Shown: positions 36,601 through 48,088 of the stretch, in pieces
Position numbering within the stretch: the first letter of the stretch is position 1
Layout: each line of letters begins with the position of its first letter
Assembly (NCBI RefSeq): GCF_029168945.1
Contig: NC_083604.1
Coordinates: 69,766,211 to 69,830,210 of the forward strand
Reading direction: 5' to 3'
Length of the DNA stretch: 64,000 nucleotides
Source: Cannabis sativa
Taxonomy: Eukaryota; Streptophyta; Magnoliopsida; Rosales; Cannabaceae
The notes under the pieces: model-generated
Told to the model about the DNA's origin: nothing
What the model saw: only the letters and a program-made list of their open reading frames with translations
Databases searched by the model: none
Program-made: the position numbers and the translations under genes

Positions 36601-36765
36601 GAAAAATAGAAAAATTAAATTTTATCATCAATTAAAATTAATAATTATACCTGTATAATTAATAGGTTACAAAAAAGAGTAATGACCTATGCCAAAAATT
36701 TATTCACATTAGAATAGAAAAGAAATTAATAAAGCAATTAAAAAGAATAACATCACATTATGCAT
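33664..36765. other. Upstream spacer of the ACC synthase gene
   Basis: No coding region is recognised. The sequence is AT-rich with TATA runs (35458-35490, 35750-35820) and short poly-A tracts. The 60-76 codon ORFs at 35647-35920 translate TATA repeats and are not genes. Distal promoter elements may lie here, but I cannot single one out. Confidence 0.35.
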
Positions 36766-37171
36766 CGGAATCAAAAAAATAAAGATTTTTTAAAAAATAA
36801 ATAAAAAAAATTATTAATATTCTCCCTATATAGGTTTGTTAGAGAGATATGTGGCTAAGATGATTTTTTTAATTTAAAAATAGATTATTAATTTTTAAAT
36901 GATTGTTTAATTTTTTGGGTTTAATTATTGGGTTTATTTGTTAACGGGAGATCAAACTAATCATTAATCGGAATAAAAAAAATAAATTTTTTTTTAAAAA
37001 ATAAATAAAAAAATTTATTAATATTCTCTCTATATAGGTTTGTTAGAGATATATGTGGCTAAGATGATTTTTATAATTTAAAAATAGATTATTAATATTT
37101 AAAATATTGTTTAATTTTTTGGGTTTAATTATTGGGTTTATTTGTTAACGGGAGATCAAACCTAATCGTTA
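36766..37171. repeat. 203-bp tandem duplication
   Basis: Unit 1 starts at 36766 and unit 2 at 36969, both with CGGAAT. They share long blocks, for example CTATATAGGTTTGTTAGAGA, TATGTGGCTAAGATGATTTT and GGGTTTATTTGTTAACGGGA. About ten differences and small indels separate them. It is non-coding. Confidence 0.85.
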
Positions 37172-38579
37172 AATTTAACAGAATATTCTTTTATTTTTAA
37201 GTATATTCTGTTAAACCAAGAAATGTCGTTAGATAGACACTTTTAATATATAAAGATATGTGCAAAACTAATGCATTAACTAAATTTAATATAAAATATT
37301 AAAAATAACATAAAGTGAATGTAAAACATGCACTGTATTTAATGTAATGTGAATTTTATATCATGTTATATTGTGATTTTAATTTAGATTAACTATTGCT
37401 AAAATATAGTTTATTATGTAAAAAGTTTGCTCCAATAGTGTTCAATAGCTTATGCGAATTTGTCACGTAGAAAAAATTGATCTAAATTTAAATTACAATA
37501 CACCATGAAACAAAATTTGTATCACAATAAATGCACAAATTTTATATTTATTTTTATGTCATTTTTAATATTTTATTATTAAATTAAGTTATTACATCAA
37601 AATATTTTTTTTGCATTTATTTTTTATTGCTTTATATAATAAAATAACAATAAAATTAATAATAAGTTATTTTTAATAAAAGGATTGATTAAATATTAAA
37701 TTTTACATCAGATTTTGCAATTGTGCATTGGAGTACAAAATTAAAAATTGATGCAAATATATCACAAAATTATTTTGTGTCAAATTATAAATAAAACAGT
37801 TCAAAAAGTAAAAATAAATTTTTTTTCGTATTGATATATTTTTATTAATTTTTTAAAATTTTTAATCTATCATATAATAAATTTTTCTAAAATATTTAGA
37901 AGAAAAAAATGTCAAAATTTATTGTGCATCAAAACATATTAGCTATAATTACTTGTACAATTACTATTTTATTTTTCAAAAAAATAAATAAATAAACAAC
38001 TAAAATACCAAAATATATTTTAAGACTTTTTTTTCAAAAATAATTAAAATAGTATATATAATTCTAAGAAATCGGATAAATATATATAGCTAAAAAACCT
38101 AGAGGAGACCTGATCACCTCAGCCTTTCTTCTCACCAAATATAAATATTTGCTCAGTGCTCACACCTTCTTCTCCCTCTCCCACCTTATCTATCCTTCCA
38201 AAAATATTGTGTGAAATTGTAATATAAGAGGCACAAGAATAATCAAATGGTAAATTTTTTTTAATCGATATTTATAATGAATTGACGATGTATATTATTT
38301 ACAATGAATTGACGATGTTTAAGGATTTAATTAGTTAGGATATATTTAGTAATAATTATTTGAATATTATTTTTAATTAAAAAATTAAAATATATTAGGC
38401 AGACCCACATAGAAATAAGGCCGGCTGGCAAGACTCCCTAAAAAAAAATGAAAAAAAAAATTGGGTGGATATGCAAAATGGCCATAAATTTGGTAACTAA
38501 GTTAGTAAATGTCTACTTTTTAAAAAAATTAAGAAAATAGTCAAATCTAAAAAATTAGCTGATGAAAATTATAAAAATA
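37172..38579. other. AT-rich spacer with an orphan leader-like patch
   Basis: There is no gene. At about 38105-38245 a short less AT-rich stretch has AAATATAAATATTTG followed by a CT-rich tract (CTTCTTCTCCCTCTCCCACC) and an ATG at about 38248 that is followed directly by GTAAAT. It resembles a promoter plus 5' leader, but no coding sequence follows. Confidence 0.3.
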
Positions 38580-39830
38580 CATTTATCATATATTTTTTTA
38601 AAAATATATATATAATAATAAAATTAAGTTACATAATTTTTTTAGTATTGCATATTATTATATTGTAACAAAAATAAATAAATAAATATATTAGATCATT
38701 TAAATATATACAGCAGTATTAGATATATCGTAGTACAGAAAATTAATATACCGTAGTAATGAAATTATATACCACAAAGAAATTATAAAAATACTATATT
38801 AATACTCAAAATATATATATCATGCTAACAAAATTATATATACCACCATTAAAATATGGATACATACCAACAAATTTATATATAATAAAATAGAAACTAA
38901 ATATCATATTAAATAAATAATATATTATAGACAACAAAAATCATATACCATACAATAAAACGTATATACCTACAATAAAAAATAAAACAAAATAATATAA
39001 TATTATTAAAAAAAATTATATTTATCATTTTAACAAAATTATATATCACCTTTATGTATACTAAAATAAAAACTAAACATGCATTATCTAAAATAAAATG
39101 ATATACTATACAATAAAACTTATATACCATATAACATAAAATATATACCTTACAATAGAAATATATATAATAATAACAACAAATAAAAATAAAAATATAT
39201 AGGATGCTAATAAAATTATATATCATGTCAACAAAAGTACAATAGAAAATAAAACTTAAATATTATTTAAAAAAATTATATACCATAAAACATAAAATAC
39301 ATATATCATACACCAAAACATATATACAAAAAATAATAACAATAAAAGTATAGATTACTAATATATATATGTATACTATACTAACCAAATTATATACCAC
39401 AATTAAAATATATATACCATGACCATTGTATATAATAAAATAAAAACTAATTAAATATTATTTAAAATAAATAATCATACAATCAAAAAATATAAAAATA
39501 ATAATTAAATATATGTAGCATGGTAATAAAATTATATACATACATTAAAATATTTTTATTATGCTAATAAAATTATATATCACTATTATACATATCATAA
39601 TAAAAAATAAATATCATCTAAGAATAATAATATATCATACAACAAAATAGAAATATACCGTACAACAAAATCTATATACCAACAATCCAAAACAACTCAT
39701 AAAAAATTAAAAAAATTGACATAACTTTAAAATAATAAAAAAAAATTAACAAAACTAATATAGATATACCATAATGTTTAAATAATTTGCTTCTAATTCT
39801 AAACAAAAATAATAATAATAATAATTTTGA
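38580..39830. repeat. Degenerate AT-rich minisatellite-like block
   Basis: About 1.2 kb is built from diverged short words such as AAAATTATATACCAC, ATATATACCATAC, AACAAAATAGAAA and ACAATAAAACTTATATACC, recurring every 30-80 bp without a fixed period. ACC and ATCAT are almost the only places with G or C. ORFs such as 38909-39226 (minus) just translate this pattern into Tyr/Ile/Phe-rich strings. Confidence 0.6.
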
Positions 39831-39948
39831 AATGAGGACATTTACTAATATAGTCTTATGATTTAGGATCATTTGCTATATTTTTTTTGAAATGAGGACA
39901 TAAACTAACATAATCCTATCATTTGGGACCATTTACTATAATTTCTCA
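39829..39948. repeat. 60-bp two-copy tandem repeat
   Basis: TTTGAAATGAGGACAT occurs at 39826-39841 and 39887-39902. Each copy is followed by an A/C-TTA-CTAA-ATA-TC segment, then a GGAyCATTTrCTATA box. The copies are imperfect. Confidence 0.75.
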
Positions 39949-39949
39949 A

Positions 39950-40805
39950 AAAAATTATAGAAAAATTCTATAATGCACTCCCTTAAAATTGATACACTGA
40001 TACATCTCTATCTGTTTTAGTATCCGAAATAATCTTTTAGTCAATTTTTTTCTCATGATCATATAAATTATTCTTATTTAAGACATCCTGCAAAATTTTA
40101 AGAAATTTGAGAAAGTTTAGCACACCAAAAATTGCGTTCAAACAGTGTATTGCACGTGTGACTATTTTATTTTATACGCTTGTAAAATAGACTGATTGAA
40201 AATTATTTTCTACATTGTAAATTATTCTGAATTTCTTAAAATTTTGTAGAATATCTTAAATAGCTATAACGTACATGAATATGAAAAAAAAAATTAGACT
40301 AAAATTTTTTTCTAGATACCGAAACAAGTAGAAGGTGCATCAGTACATCCCTTTTAAGATGGTGCATTGTAAAATCACCCAAAATTATATATGTATTTTA
40401 ATTAGTTACAATATATATTTATAATAAAAAATAATATTATAAACATAATATTATTCTTAGTATAATGATTATCTAGATAGCATATAAAATAGAGGTAATT
40501 AAAGGATTCAATTCTCACAGTATTTTTTTTTCTTTTTAATTTACTTTTATTCTAGTCTTACAAACAAAAATTAGGCCCCCTTACTTTAAATTCTTGGTGC
40601 CTATGTTCAATTTTCATTTTTTTTTTTTATTATATTTAAAATAAGAATCTAAATTTGGAAAATTTTAAGAACAAAATACTTTTAAATTTACCTAAGCAAT
40701 TTTTTAATCATAGTATATTATATTATTTTTATTAGTTTCTACCTTATTTTCTTTCTCATCATCATTTTTCTTCACTTTCTCCTCACTTACACTTTCTCAT
40801 CATAG
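39950..40805. other. AT-rich spacer with a dispersed repeat copy
   Basis: There is no gene. Bases about 40385-40570 resemble about 25390-25580 (next entries). Confidence 0.35.
40385..40570. repeat. Dispersed repeat, copy 2
   Basis: It is colinear with 25390-25580 as described there. After it comes a poly-T stretch and a GGCCCCCTTACTTTAAATTC box, which may be the end of a small transposon. Confidence 0.45.
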
Positions 40806-41262
40806 TTTTTTTTTTTTTTTTGTATTTTTTCCGAAATCTACATAAAAATACACATAGCAACCAACAGAGCAACCTATTAAATCGCAACTAAAATCTACAT
40901 AGCAACTCACATAAAAACTACCAAAGCAACCACACTTGAACAATCCAAATCGTAATTGAAAAAAAAGTTTTAAAAAAATATTATATAAAGTCATTCCCCT
41001 AATAACAACAACAACAACAACTATAATAATAATAATATAGGAATTTTTATTTTTATACTTTAAAATAACTTTATTTTTTTTTTTTTTTGTATTTTTACAA
41101 AAATCCATATAGGAACACACGTAACTACCACCGTAGCAACCTGCTAAATCGTAACCAAAATTCACATAGCAATCCATATAAAAACTACCCAAGCAACCAC
41201 ACCGAAACAATCCGAACCGTAATTGAAAAAAAAATTAAAAATATTATATAAAATAATTTCCC

Positions 41263-41314
<52 letters not shown>
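40806..41314. repeat. 267-bp tandem duplication ending in an (AAT)n tract
   Basis: Unit 1 (about 40806-41040) and unit 2 (about 41073-41314) each run: a poly-T of about 16, GTATTTTT, an ACATAGCAACC-type segment, AAAACTACC.AAGCAACCACAC, CAATCC-AA-CGTAATTG, poly-A, ATTATATAAA, then CCCTAATAA and an AAC or AAT triplet run. The minus-strand 136-codon ORF at 40800-41210 crosses both units and so contains two similar Cys/Tyr-rich segments. It has poly-lysine from the T-tract and I do not regard it as a gene. Confidence 0.8.
41264..41314. repeat. (AAT)n microsatellite
   Basis: About 17 uninterrupted AAT units at the end of the second duplicated unit. Confidence 0.92.
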
Positions 41315-41315
<1 letters not shown>

Positions 41316-44300
41316 GACAGTTTAAAACCCAAATTAGACGGTGCCTTAAATTAGTATTACAAAATATATATATACTTAATAATTAATATTAATGTTAAAA
41401 TAAGAGCAAAATTTACAAAATAAACTGATATATATTTATATATATATTTTGAATAATCTGAGGTATAATTTTTAAAATATATAATTTTCTTTTTATAATT
41501 TATGATGTAGGTAACGTAATTTCAATAGAAAGTGACCTCATAAAGATGAAGAGTAGACAGATATAATATTAATATGGGTAGGCATGGTTGAATACATGAT
41601 TGGTGCTGTCGAATTAATTGTTTATGGCTTATATTATATATATAGCTATATTATCCAAACTATATATGCTACGAAATGGACCATTATTGTTAACGGAGTT
41701 CCTAATCCTGGGTTACAACCATCTGATTGATGTAATTTATGACACACTATGTACATATAACACAGTTGTGCAACCACATATGAAGACACACATATTTGGT
41801 CATTCTCCACATATCTTTACTCATTTTGCTATGTACACCCAAATAATAGATATATTAGTGGCCATAAAATTAACTCAAGGAATTTTAAGTTGAATTTTTT
41901 ATTTTTCCAACTGTTGGTTGCCTGGCTAAATTTGTTAAATGTTTATTATAGACCAATATCTTATAATTTCATTCACAGCTCTCAATTGTCTCAATTACGT
42001 ACGTATGGTATATATTATAAGAAACAAATATTCTTCAGTTTTTAAAATTACACCCAAATAATTCTACCAAACTCTCAAATATATCTGATTAGACTGATCA
42101 AGGATTATTTTTTCTTACATAAATAAGTGGCAGAAATTTTCTCTAAACTAGTTAAAAACTGAGAAGTTTGAGCTACCTAAATATATGTTGTCACAAACTC
42201 TTGGTTCTTATTTTATTAGTGTACAAAACTAGAATAATATTGATAAAATAATAAAAAATGAAAAACCAATTAATTCGATGTACCCTACTTATAATTAAAT
42301 ACTAGTGGGCCGGTAAGGTCAAAGCCTGATCATATATGTATGTATAGATATATATATATTATAAATATGTTTCGTTAGAGGCTTGAGTACACATGCAAGA
42401 TGGTGGTCTTGTGTCTTGATATAGTGAAGAATTATATATATATTTATAACCGCAAAACTATTATTGGATATTAAATGAGTAGGAAGAGGAAGGTAATTAA
42501 TTAAGAGGAAAAAAAAGGATTTTAAATAATAGAGGAGAGGGGGCACGTGGTTTGTAGTAGAAGAAGGGTTATTAAGGCATGTGAAAGCCTCGTTTAAGTG
42601 CCCCCCAACCATGCCAATTAATCAAATAGCTTTAGGGACCATATCAGTCTAATTGGTCCTTTGGGGTGACAACTAACATGACCCTCACGTTAGTCCATTC
42701 TTTCAATCTCTTCTTACTGCAGACACTGCCATGGACCATTTGTTTCCTTTTCTTAAATACCATAGGCCCCTCCTCTTCCTCTTCCTCTTCCTCTATTCTT
42801 ATTTATGTTTTATTATCATCACATACAATTTATTTTTCATGAATAATCCTATTTATATTTATTTTCTTCACCTTTTTTTGTTTGTTTGTTTGTGTTCTAT
42901 AATATACATAGCTAGATTAATATTCTAGTCAACGCGCATAACTCTCTCTATATTTATTTATTTATATATATCATGCATATATACCTAACCCAGTTCCAAT
43001 TTATACAAACAATGTTACAAAACACCCTTAAATTCCAGACAGCTATCTCCTTCTCCACAAATAATTAGATTTATCTCTGATTTTTTTTTTCTTTGTAAAT
43101 ACATTTCATTCTCTATATAGTATTATACATATATAATTAATTTTCTTTTTCATCTTGTTAGAAAGAAATCTTTCACGGCTAATTAGCTATATATATAGTT
43201 TGTATAAGAATAATTAGAGCACATATTGAAATTTTTAATTTTTTTACTTTTATATTGTTGGATTGAATTTTTTTTAAAATATTGTGTAAATTTTATACTA
43301 TGTACTGTATTAAATTTTCACTGTTCTTTTTAGCATGTTCTGTTTTGTGTTTCAGTGTTTCAGAAAAGATTTTAGTGTAATAACATTTTTGTAAAAATTA
43401 ATTAAAATTCTAGTATTTTTTGTAAGTTTCCCTATGTATATAGCGTTACCATTGACTTAAGAGGATGAATAATATAATTAATAATGATAATAATAATGTC
43501 GACTATTTCAAGAGTCCAACCTTTGATGTTAAGTTTGGTGAATATTACGGCTTTAAGGGGAAAAATGAAAAAAGAAAAGAAAAGAAAGAAAGAAAGGAAA
43601 AGTACTTTGTCTCCGTAGTTTATACTTCTCATTAATTATTATTCTTTGAAAGCTAGGGGAAGGAGGCTGTGTAGATAATTTGAATTTTCAAACGTTATAA
43701 TGGGTCGGTACGTACGTGGATAAATGCTCTAATAAGTCAAAAGCTTAGGATAATTATAGATGCATTCTTTTGCTTTTACAGAAAAGAAAAATATGTATTA
43801 TATATATTTTATAATTTATTATATATAGCTATATATATATAATTTGATTGGAGATGTAATATTGAAATATTGAAATAGTGGATAATTATTTCCATAAATA
43901 ACGAAACAGATACATTTCTTGACCAAACTCTAGTCCTTATCCAAATGGTTTTCTTCTAGAGATGCAATTGAATGAATGTGTAAAACTAGTAAGAGTTATC
44001 CTCATGTATTGACATGTCCATTGGCTCTAGGGTTGTAAAAGGCAATATAGCTCTGTGTCTTCTGTAACAAAAGTTTCGTACTACGCGCAAATGTATATAT
44101 ATACCAAAGTTGAGATACATACATGCATGCATGCATGTCATCAAAATTAATACTACATTATGCATGTAATTAATTCTGATTATATATCATCATTATGTAT
44201 CATAAATTTAATCGCTTGCTCCCCCTGAATTATAGTCTAAGAAAGACAAATTAGGCCAAATATATACATTCATGCATATAATTATGGCTTACTTTATATA

Positions 44301-45940
44301 AATTTATGACCATGACTAGCTATATAAGCTACGTATCTAGCTATAGCTTACTAAATAGAGAATATCCATGCATATAATGTAAACGAGACATGTTTATTAA
44401 CACACAAAAATATTAGGCCTATATTCTTTAGCGTATGTACATATATAATTATATTAATTAATGGAGTATAGCTAGCTAGATATACAGGAAGAGAAGAAAA
44501 GAGGGGCCGGTCCAATTTAGTGTAGACAAAGTCGGATAATGAAGTTGTTTCAAGTCATTTAAGACACGAGGACAATAGATAGATATAGCCAAATTAAGGC
44601 ATATATAGAAATATATATATATTTATATATTTATATAAGTAGTCTCTAGCTAGCTCATTCAGTGTTGAAATTAATTAAATAATAATACATATACTTGGTT
44701 TCATTTTCAAACCAGATCAAATTTTGTCTTGTACGTACGTTCCTCTCTCGATCAAATTGGGGGGGCCATAAGGGTTAAGCAGTCAAGCATGGAAGGTTGC
44801 CTCATTCACACACCAAAGGGGGTCTCACTATTTAAGAGCCCTACTCAAGCTAATTATATACTGCAGCCATCTATATATGTCAAAACAATGGAGTCCAAAT
44901 CCAAATCCAACACAACCCCAAGTCAATGTTGTTTTCCCTATTGCATTTCAGATGGGGACTTTTCCAGCCCAGCTTTGAAAGCGAGTTTTTGTATACATAT
45001 ATACTCACAAAACAGGACTATATGTAGTAACTAATAACACTACTACATAACATTGGATTAAAAATTTAAAAAATAAATAAACTAAGAGGTTTTGTATTGT
45101 CAATTCACTACAAGGGTGTATGTTCAATAAAAGTTGAACATGGTAGCCTTGGTTTTATTAGTTGGCAACTATTTATAACCCATGTGTTATATATGTGTGT
45201 TTGGACTTAGTGGGCCTGATCAGGAGTTAATAGTAATTAGATGGGTCAATTGAGTCATTGGGCTATGTGCAGATGATAAGTAGAGAGGCCCATTAGTAGT
45301 ACTGAATTAACCGACAACTGAAGACACACAATATGGGATGTTAATGCCCAATTGGTGTGTGACTTGTGTGTATGTCTTTAAGAGATCTCAATTGACAGCT
45401 AGTTTTATGTTATATTTGGCTATAGCTTAACTGCTGTAGACCAGGTCAGGTCAGGTGAGCTAACATTAATAAACACTAGGAAAAGAAAATCCCTCATATG
45501 CATATTTCTATTTTTCATTGGAAGAAATATGTAGGATTACATTTACATGGTGTGTTGTGGACATGTACGATTCATTTTTAATGGGCCCTGTCCAACTAAG
45601 AACTGGGCCCAGTTTGTTTTAAGGGATGAGAGCATTTTGTTTGTTGCCAATTCATGGTCATCTCTCTCAGCCGTCTAAGGTGGCAAATATGCTTGTCTGA
45701 ATCTTTGTCAATCACATTTTTCATTACCTGTTTTGAGTAACAAATTATGATCATATGTTAATTAACATATCATATTAGTGCATTTGTTTTGTGATAAATA
45801 TTTTAGTACTTGTATTATTAATTAATTAATTGTGTGGTTTACATTTTGTAGCATTATGGTCCCCACGTTTTTCTCTTATGTGTTGCTTAATTAATTTCTT
45901 TTTTTTTTATTAGGTAATCAAACATGACTGAGTTATATAG

Positions 45941-45971
<31 letters not shown>

Positions 45972-46915
45972 GAGTACTGCGTACAAGTTTGAAAATTATT
46001 GGTGCGATTTTTGTCTGGTTAAATGTGATGCTCCAACCTCATCATCTCAATTTTTCTAATTAAATCATTTCTCTACTTCTTAATTAGTTGTCAATACAAT
46101 AGCCTTATAATCATGCTCTAAGCCAGCTTATAATAATTAGTACATAAATTAAAACCATAATTTTTTCATAATATACATCTAGCTAACTTGAAAGACTCTG
46201 TTCGTAGTATTAAACAATGATAAAGTTCAAGACTATATACATTTACCGACAGTTTGGTGCCATTTTTATGTTTGTTTTCTATTTTTGCTACTACGTACCA
46301 AATTAAACACCAACCTTTTAGTCTTCTAAATTCTCTAAACAATTATGACATTTAAGCTTAAAGTCCTTATATTAGGAGAGTCAAAAAGAGATAAACCCAG
46401 ATCAAACTACCCGACACAGTTGAACATTTTTTTTTAAAAAAAAAAAAAATTCTTTTCCAAAGCAAGAATCTGATTTTATGATCAAAGTGCTCAGTGTGGT
46501 CAGTGTTCTTTGAATTTTTTTGAGTTAATGATTTCGGTGCCAACACGTTTCAAACCAAACATGAAATTGTGTCAGGAGTCATAATGGGCTTAGAGGCCCA
46601 AATTCAAATTGTTAGACAAATACTAGTCTTTCTATAAAATTCGTCAACATTACGAGCTAGGGACTTTACAAATAAATATTTTATATAATTAATTAAGAAG
46701 TAAACTATTTTGCTTTGTAAATTTGATTAAATGAGGAACAGAAGAAGGTATAGACAGTGACGAACCAAAAAATTTGACTGAGTACTTGACTAAATATTAA
46801 GTCAAAATTAATAAAAATAACTGATAAATGTATTCTTTCAAATTTTCATCTTCAACAAAATAAAATAAAATATTGTCAATAGTATTATTTTATTTTTTAA
46901 TAAAGTATTATTTTT
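41315..46915. other. Spacer, no gene recognised
   Basis: Open frames at 41618-41893 (+), 42319-42612 (-), 42731-42928 (+), 43432-43632 (-) and 44729-45034 (+) were read and none shows a family motif. Two patches (about 42540-42780 and 44700-44960) are less AT-rich than their surroundings and could be transcribed, for example as non-coding RNA. I find no known microRNA or tRNA sequence in them. An (AT)n tract is at 45940-45969. Confidence 0.35.
45940..45969. repeat. (AT)n microsatellite
   Basis: An uninterrupted AT run of about 15 units. Confidence 0.9.
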
Positions 46916-46918
46916 TTA

Positions 46919-47179
46919 GGGGTAAGTTGAAAAATACCACTTTTATTAAGCAATTAATCAAATTTACCTCTAATTTTATATTTATTTGAAACATACCTCT
47001 TTTTATATGTATTGTATCCAAAATACCCTGACATGAGAGAGTCACATGGAGAGTATCTTGAAGTGAGAGTGGCAAAATTGATACAATGTTTAAAAAAAGA
47101 GGTAAAAATGATAGACTTTAAAAAAAAGGGTAAAAATAAAATAGGACAATATAAAAAGGGTATAGAATGTAATTTCCTC
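46919..47179. mobile_element. Possible 261-bp MITE
   Basis: TTA flanks both sides (46916-46918 and 47180-47182). The left end is GGGGTAAGTTGAAAAATACC and the right end, reversed, is GAGGAAATTACATTCTATAC, a weak inverted match. The inside is non-coding with AGAGGTAAAAATGATA-like words. A TTA duplication would fit PIF/Harbinger-type MITEs, but in such AT-rich DNA it is weak evidence. Confidence 0.35.
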
Positions 47180-47182
47180 TTA

Positions 47183-48083
47183 AGATATTGAGTGAGGGCT
47201 TTTGTGAATTGGGCTTTAATAAATTGAGTGAAGTGAATTAATATATGTATTTATCTATATGTGAAAAATTTGATGTATATATTTGAGTGAGGGATTAAAC
47301 CTATATATAAGCTAAAGTCCCTCCGTCCCTAAACATAGATCAAGGCTAGTTACTCAGGAAACACCCTTTTAGGTTGCTTCGTCATAATTTAGTTTAATTA
47401 AGAAGTGGGGAAGAGTTACTAAAATACTAATTAATGTATGAGTAGTTAGTAACCAATTTTGTACTCATAGTTGCCAATGATTTTGAAGAGTGACTGAAAA
47501 TCAGTTTCTAAAGAATGATTTTGAAGAGCAAGGTATTATTTTTGTTTAATTTAATTTAAGATAATAATTTATTTTAAAGAAAAACTATATAAAATTATAC
47601 AATCTATTTTTAAAAAAAATCCTTTAATATTATTATTTTTTTTTTAATAAAATCATACCAACATATAGTATTTATCTAAATACCAAAACGTTATCATGAA
47701 GTTAACCTTTTATATTAATTGTAAGAATATATTTATATTTTAAAAGCTTATCTTTTCCTCTTTTTTCTTTTTTTTCATCAAATAAAAATATTTTTTTATC
47801 TATATTACTTGGATCTTAAACTTTAGTAGGAGGGACGATGGTGCTCTACTAGGGTTTAGGTGAATTCTCAACTAAGGCAAAACGTGGAAAATAAAATAAA
47901 ATACATAGAAATTGAGGAAAAATAAAATCATATTAGAACCATAAAACAATGTCAAACAATCTCCATCTAGACCCTAATTAAATGATTAGCTACTCATATT
48001 TATTGTAGCAAATTCACACATATTAATTTAAGAAAAGAGAAGAGAATAGAGAAGAAAAGAATGTTAAAAACCCCGTTAAAGAA
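47183..48083. other. AT-rich spacer
   Basis: No coding region or clear repeat structure is seen. Confidence 0.35.
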
Positions 48084-48088
48084 GCCTT

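Noticed and set aside
38909..39226. 105-codon minus-strand ORF
   Set aside because: It translates the AT-rich repeat block into Tyr/Ile/Phe strings.
42319..42612. 97-codon minus-strand ORF, and the 65-codon ORF at 42731-42928
   Set aside because: There is no conserved motif. The first runs into TATA repeats and the second is hydrophobic because of CTTCCT and TTTATT tracts. A small membrane peptide cannot be excluded but has no support.
44800..44960. Possible microRNA precursor
   Set aside because: I found no match to conserved plant microRNAs and no clear hairpin by eye.
44729..45034. 101-codon plus-strand ORF
   Set aside because: It is in a less AT-rich patch with a plausible ATG but lacks any family resemblance or repeat of coding signals.
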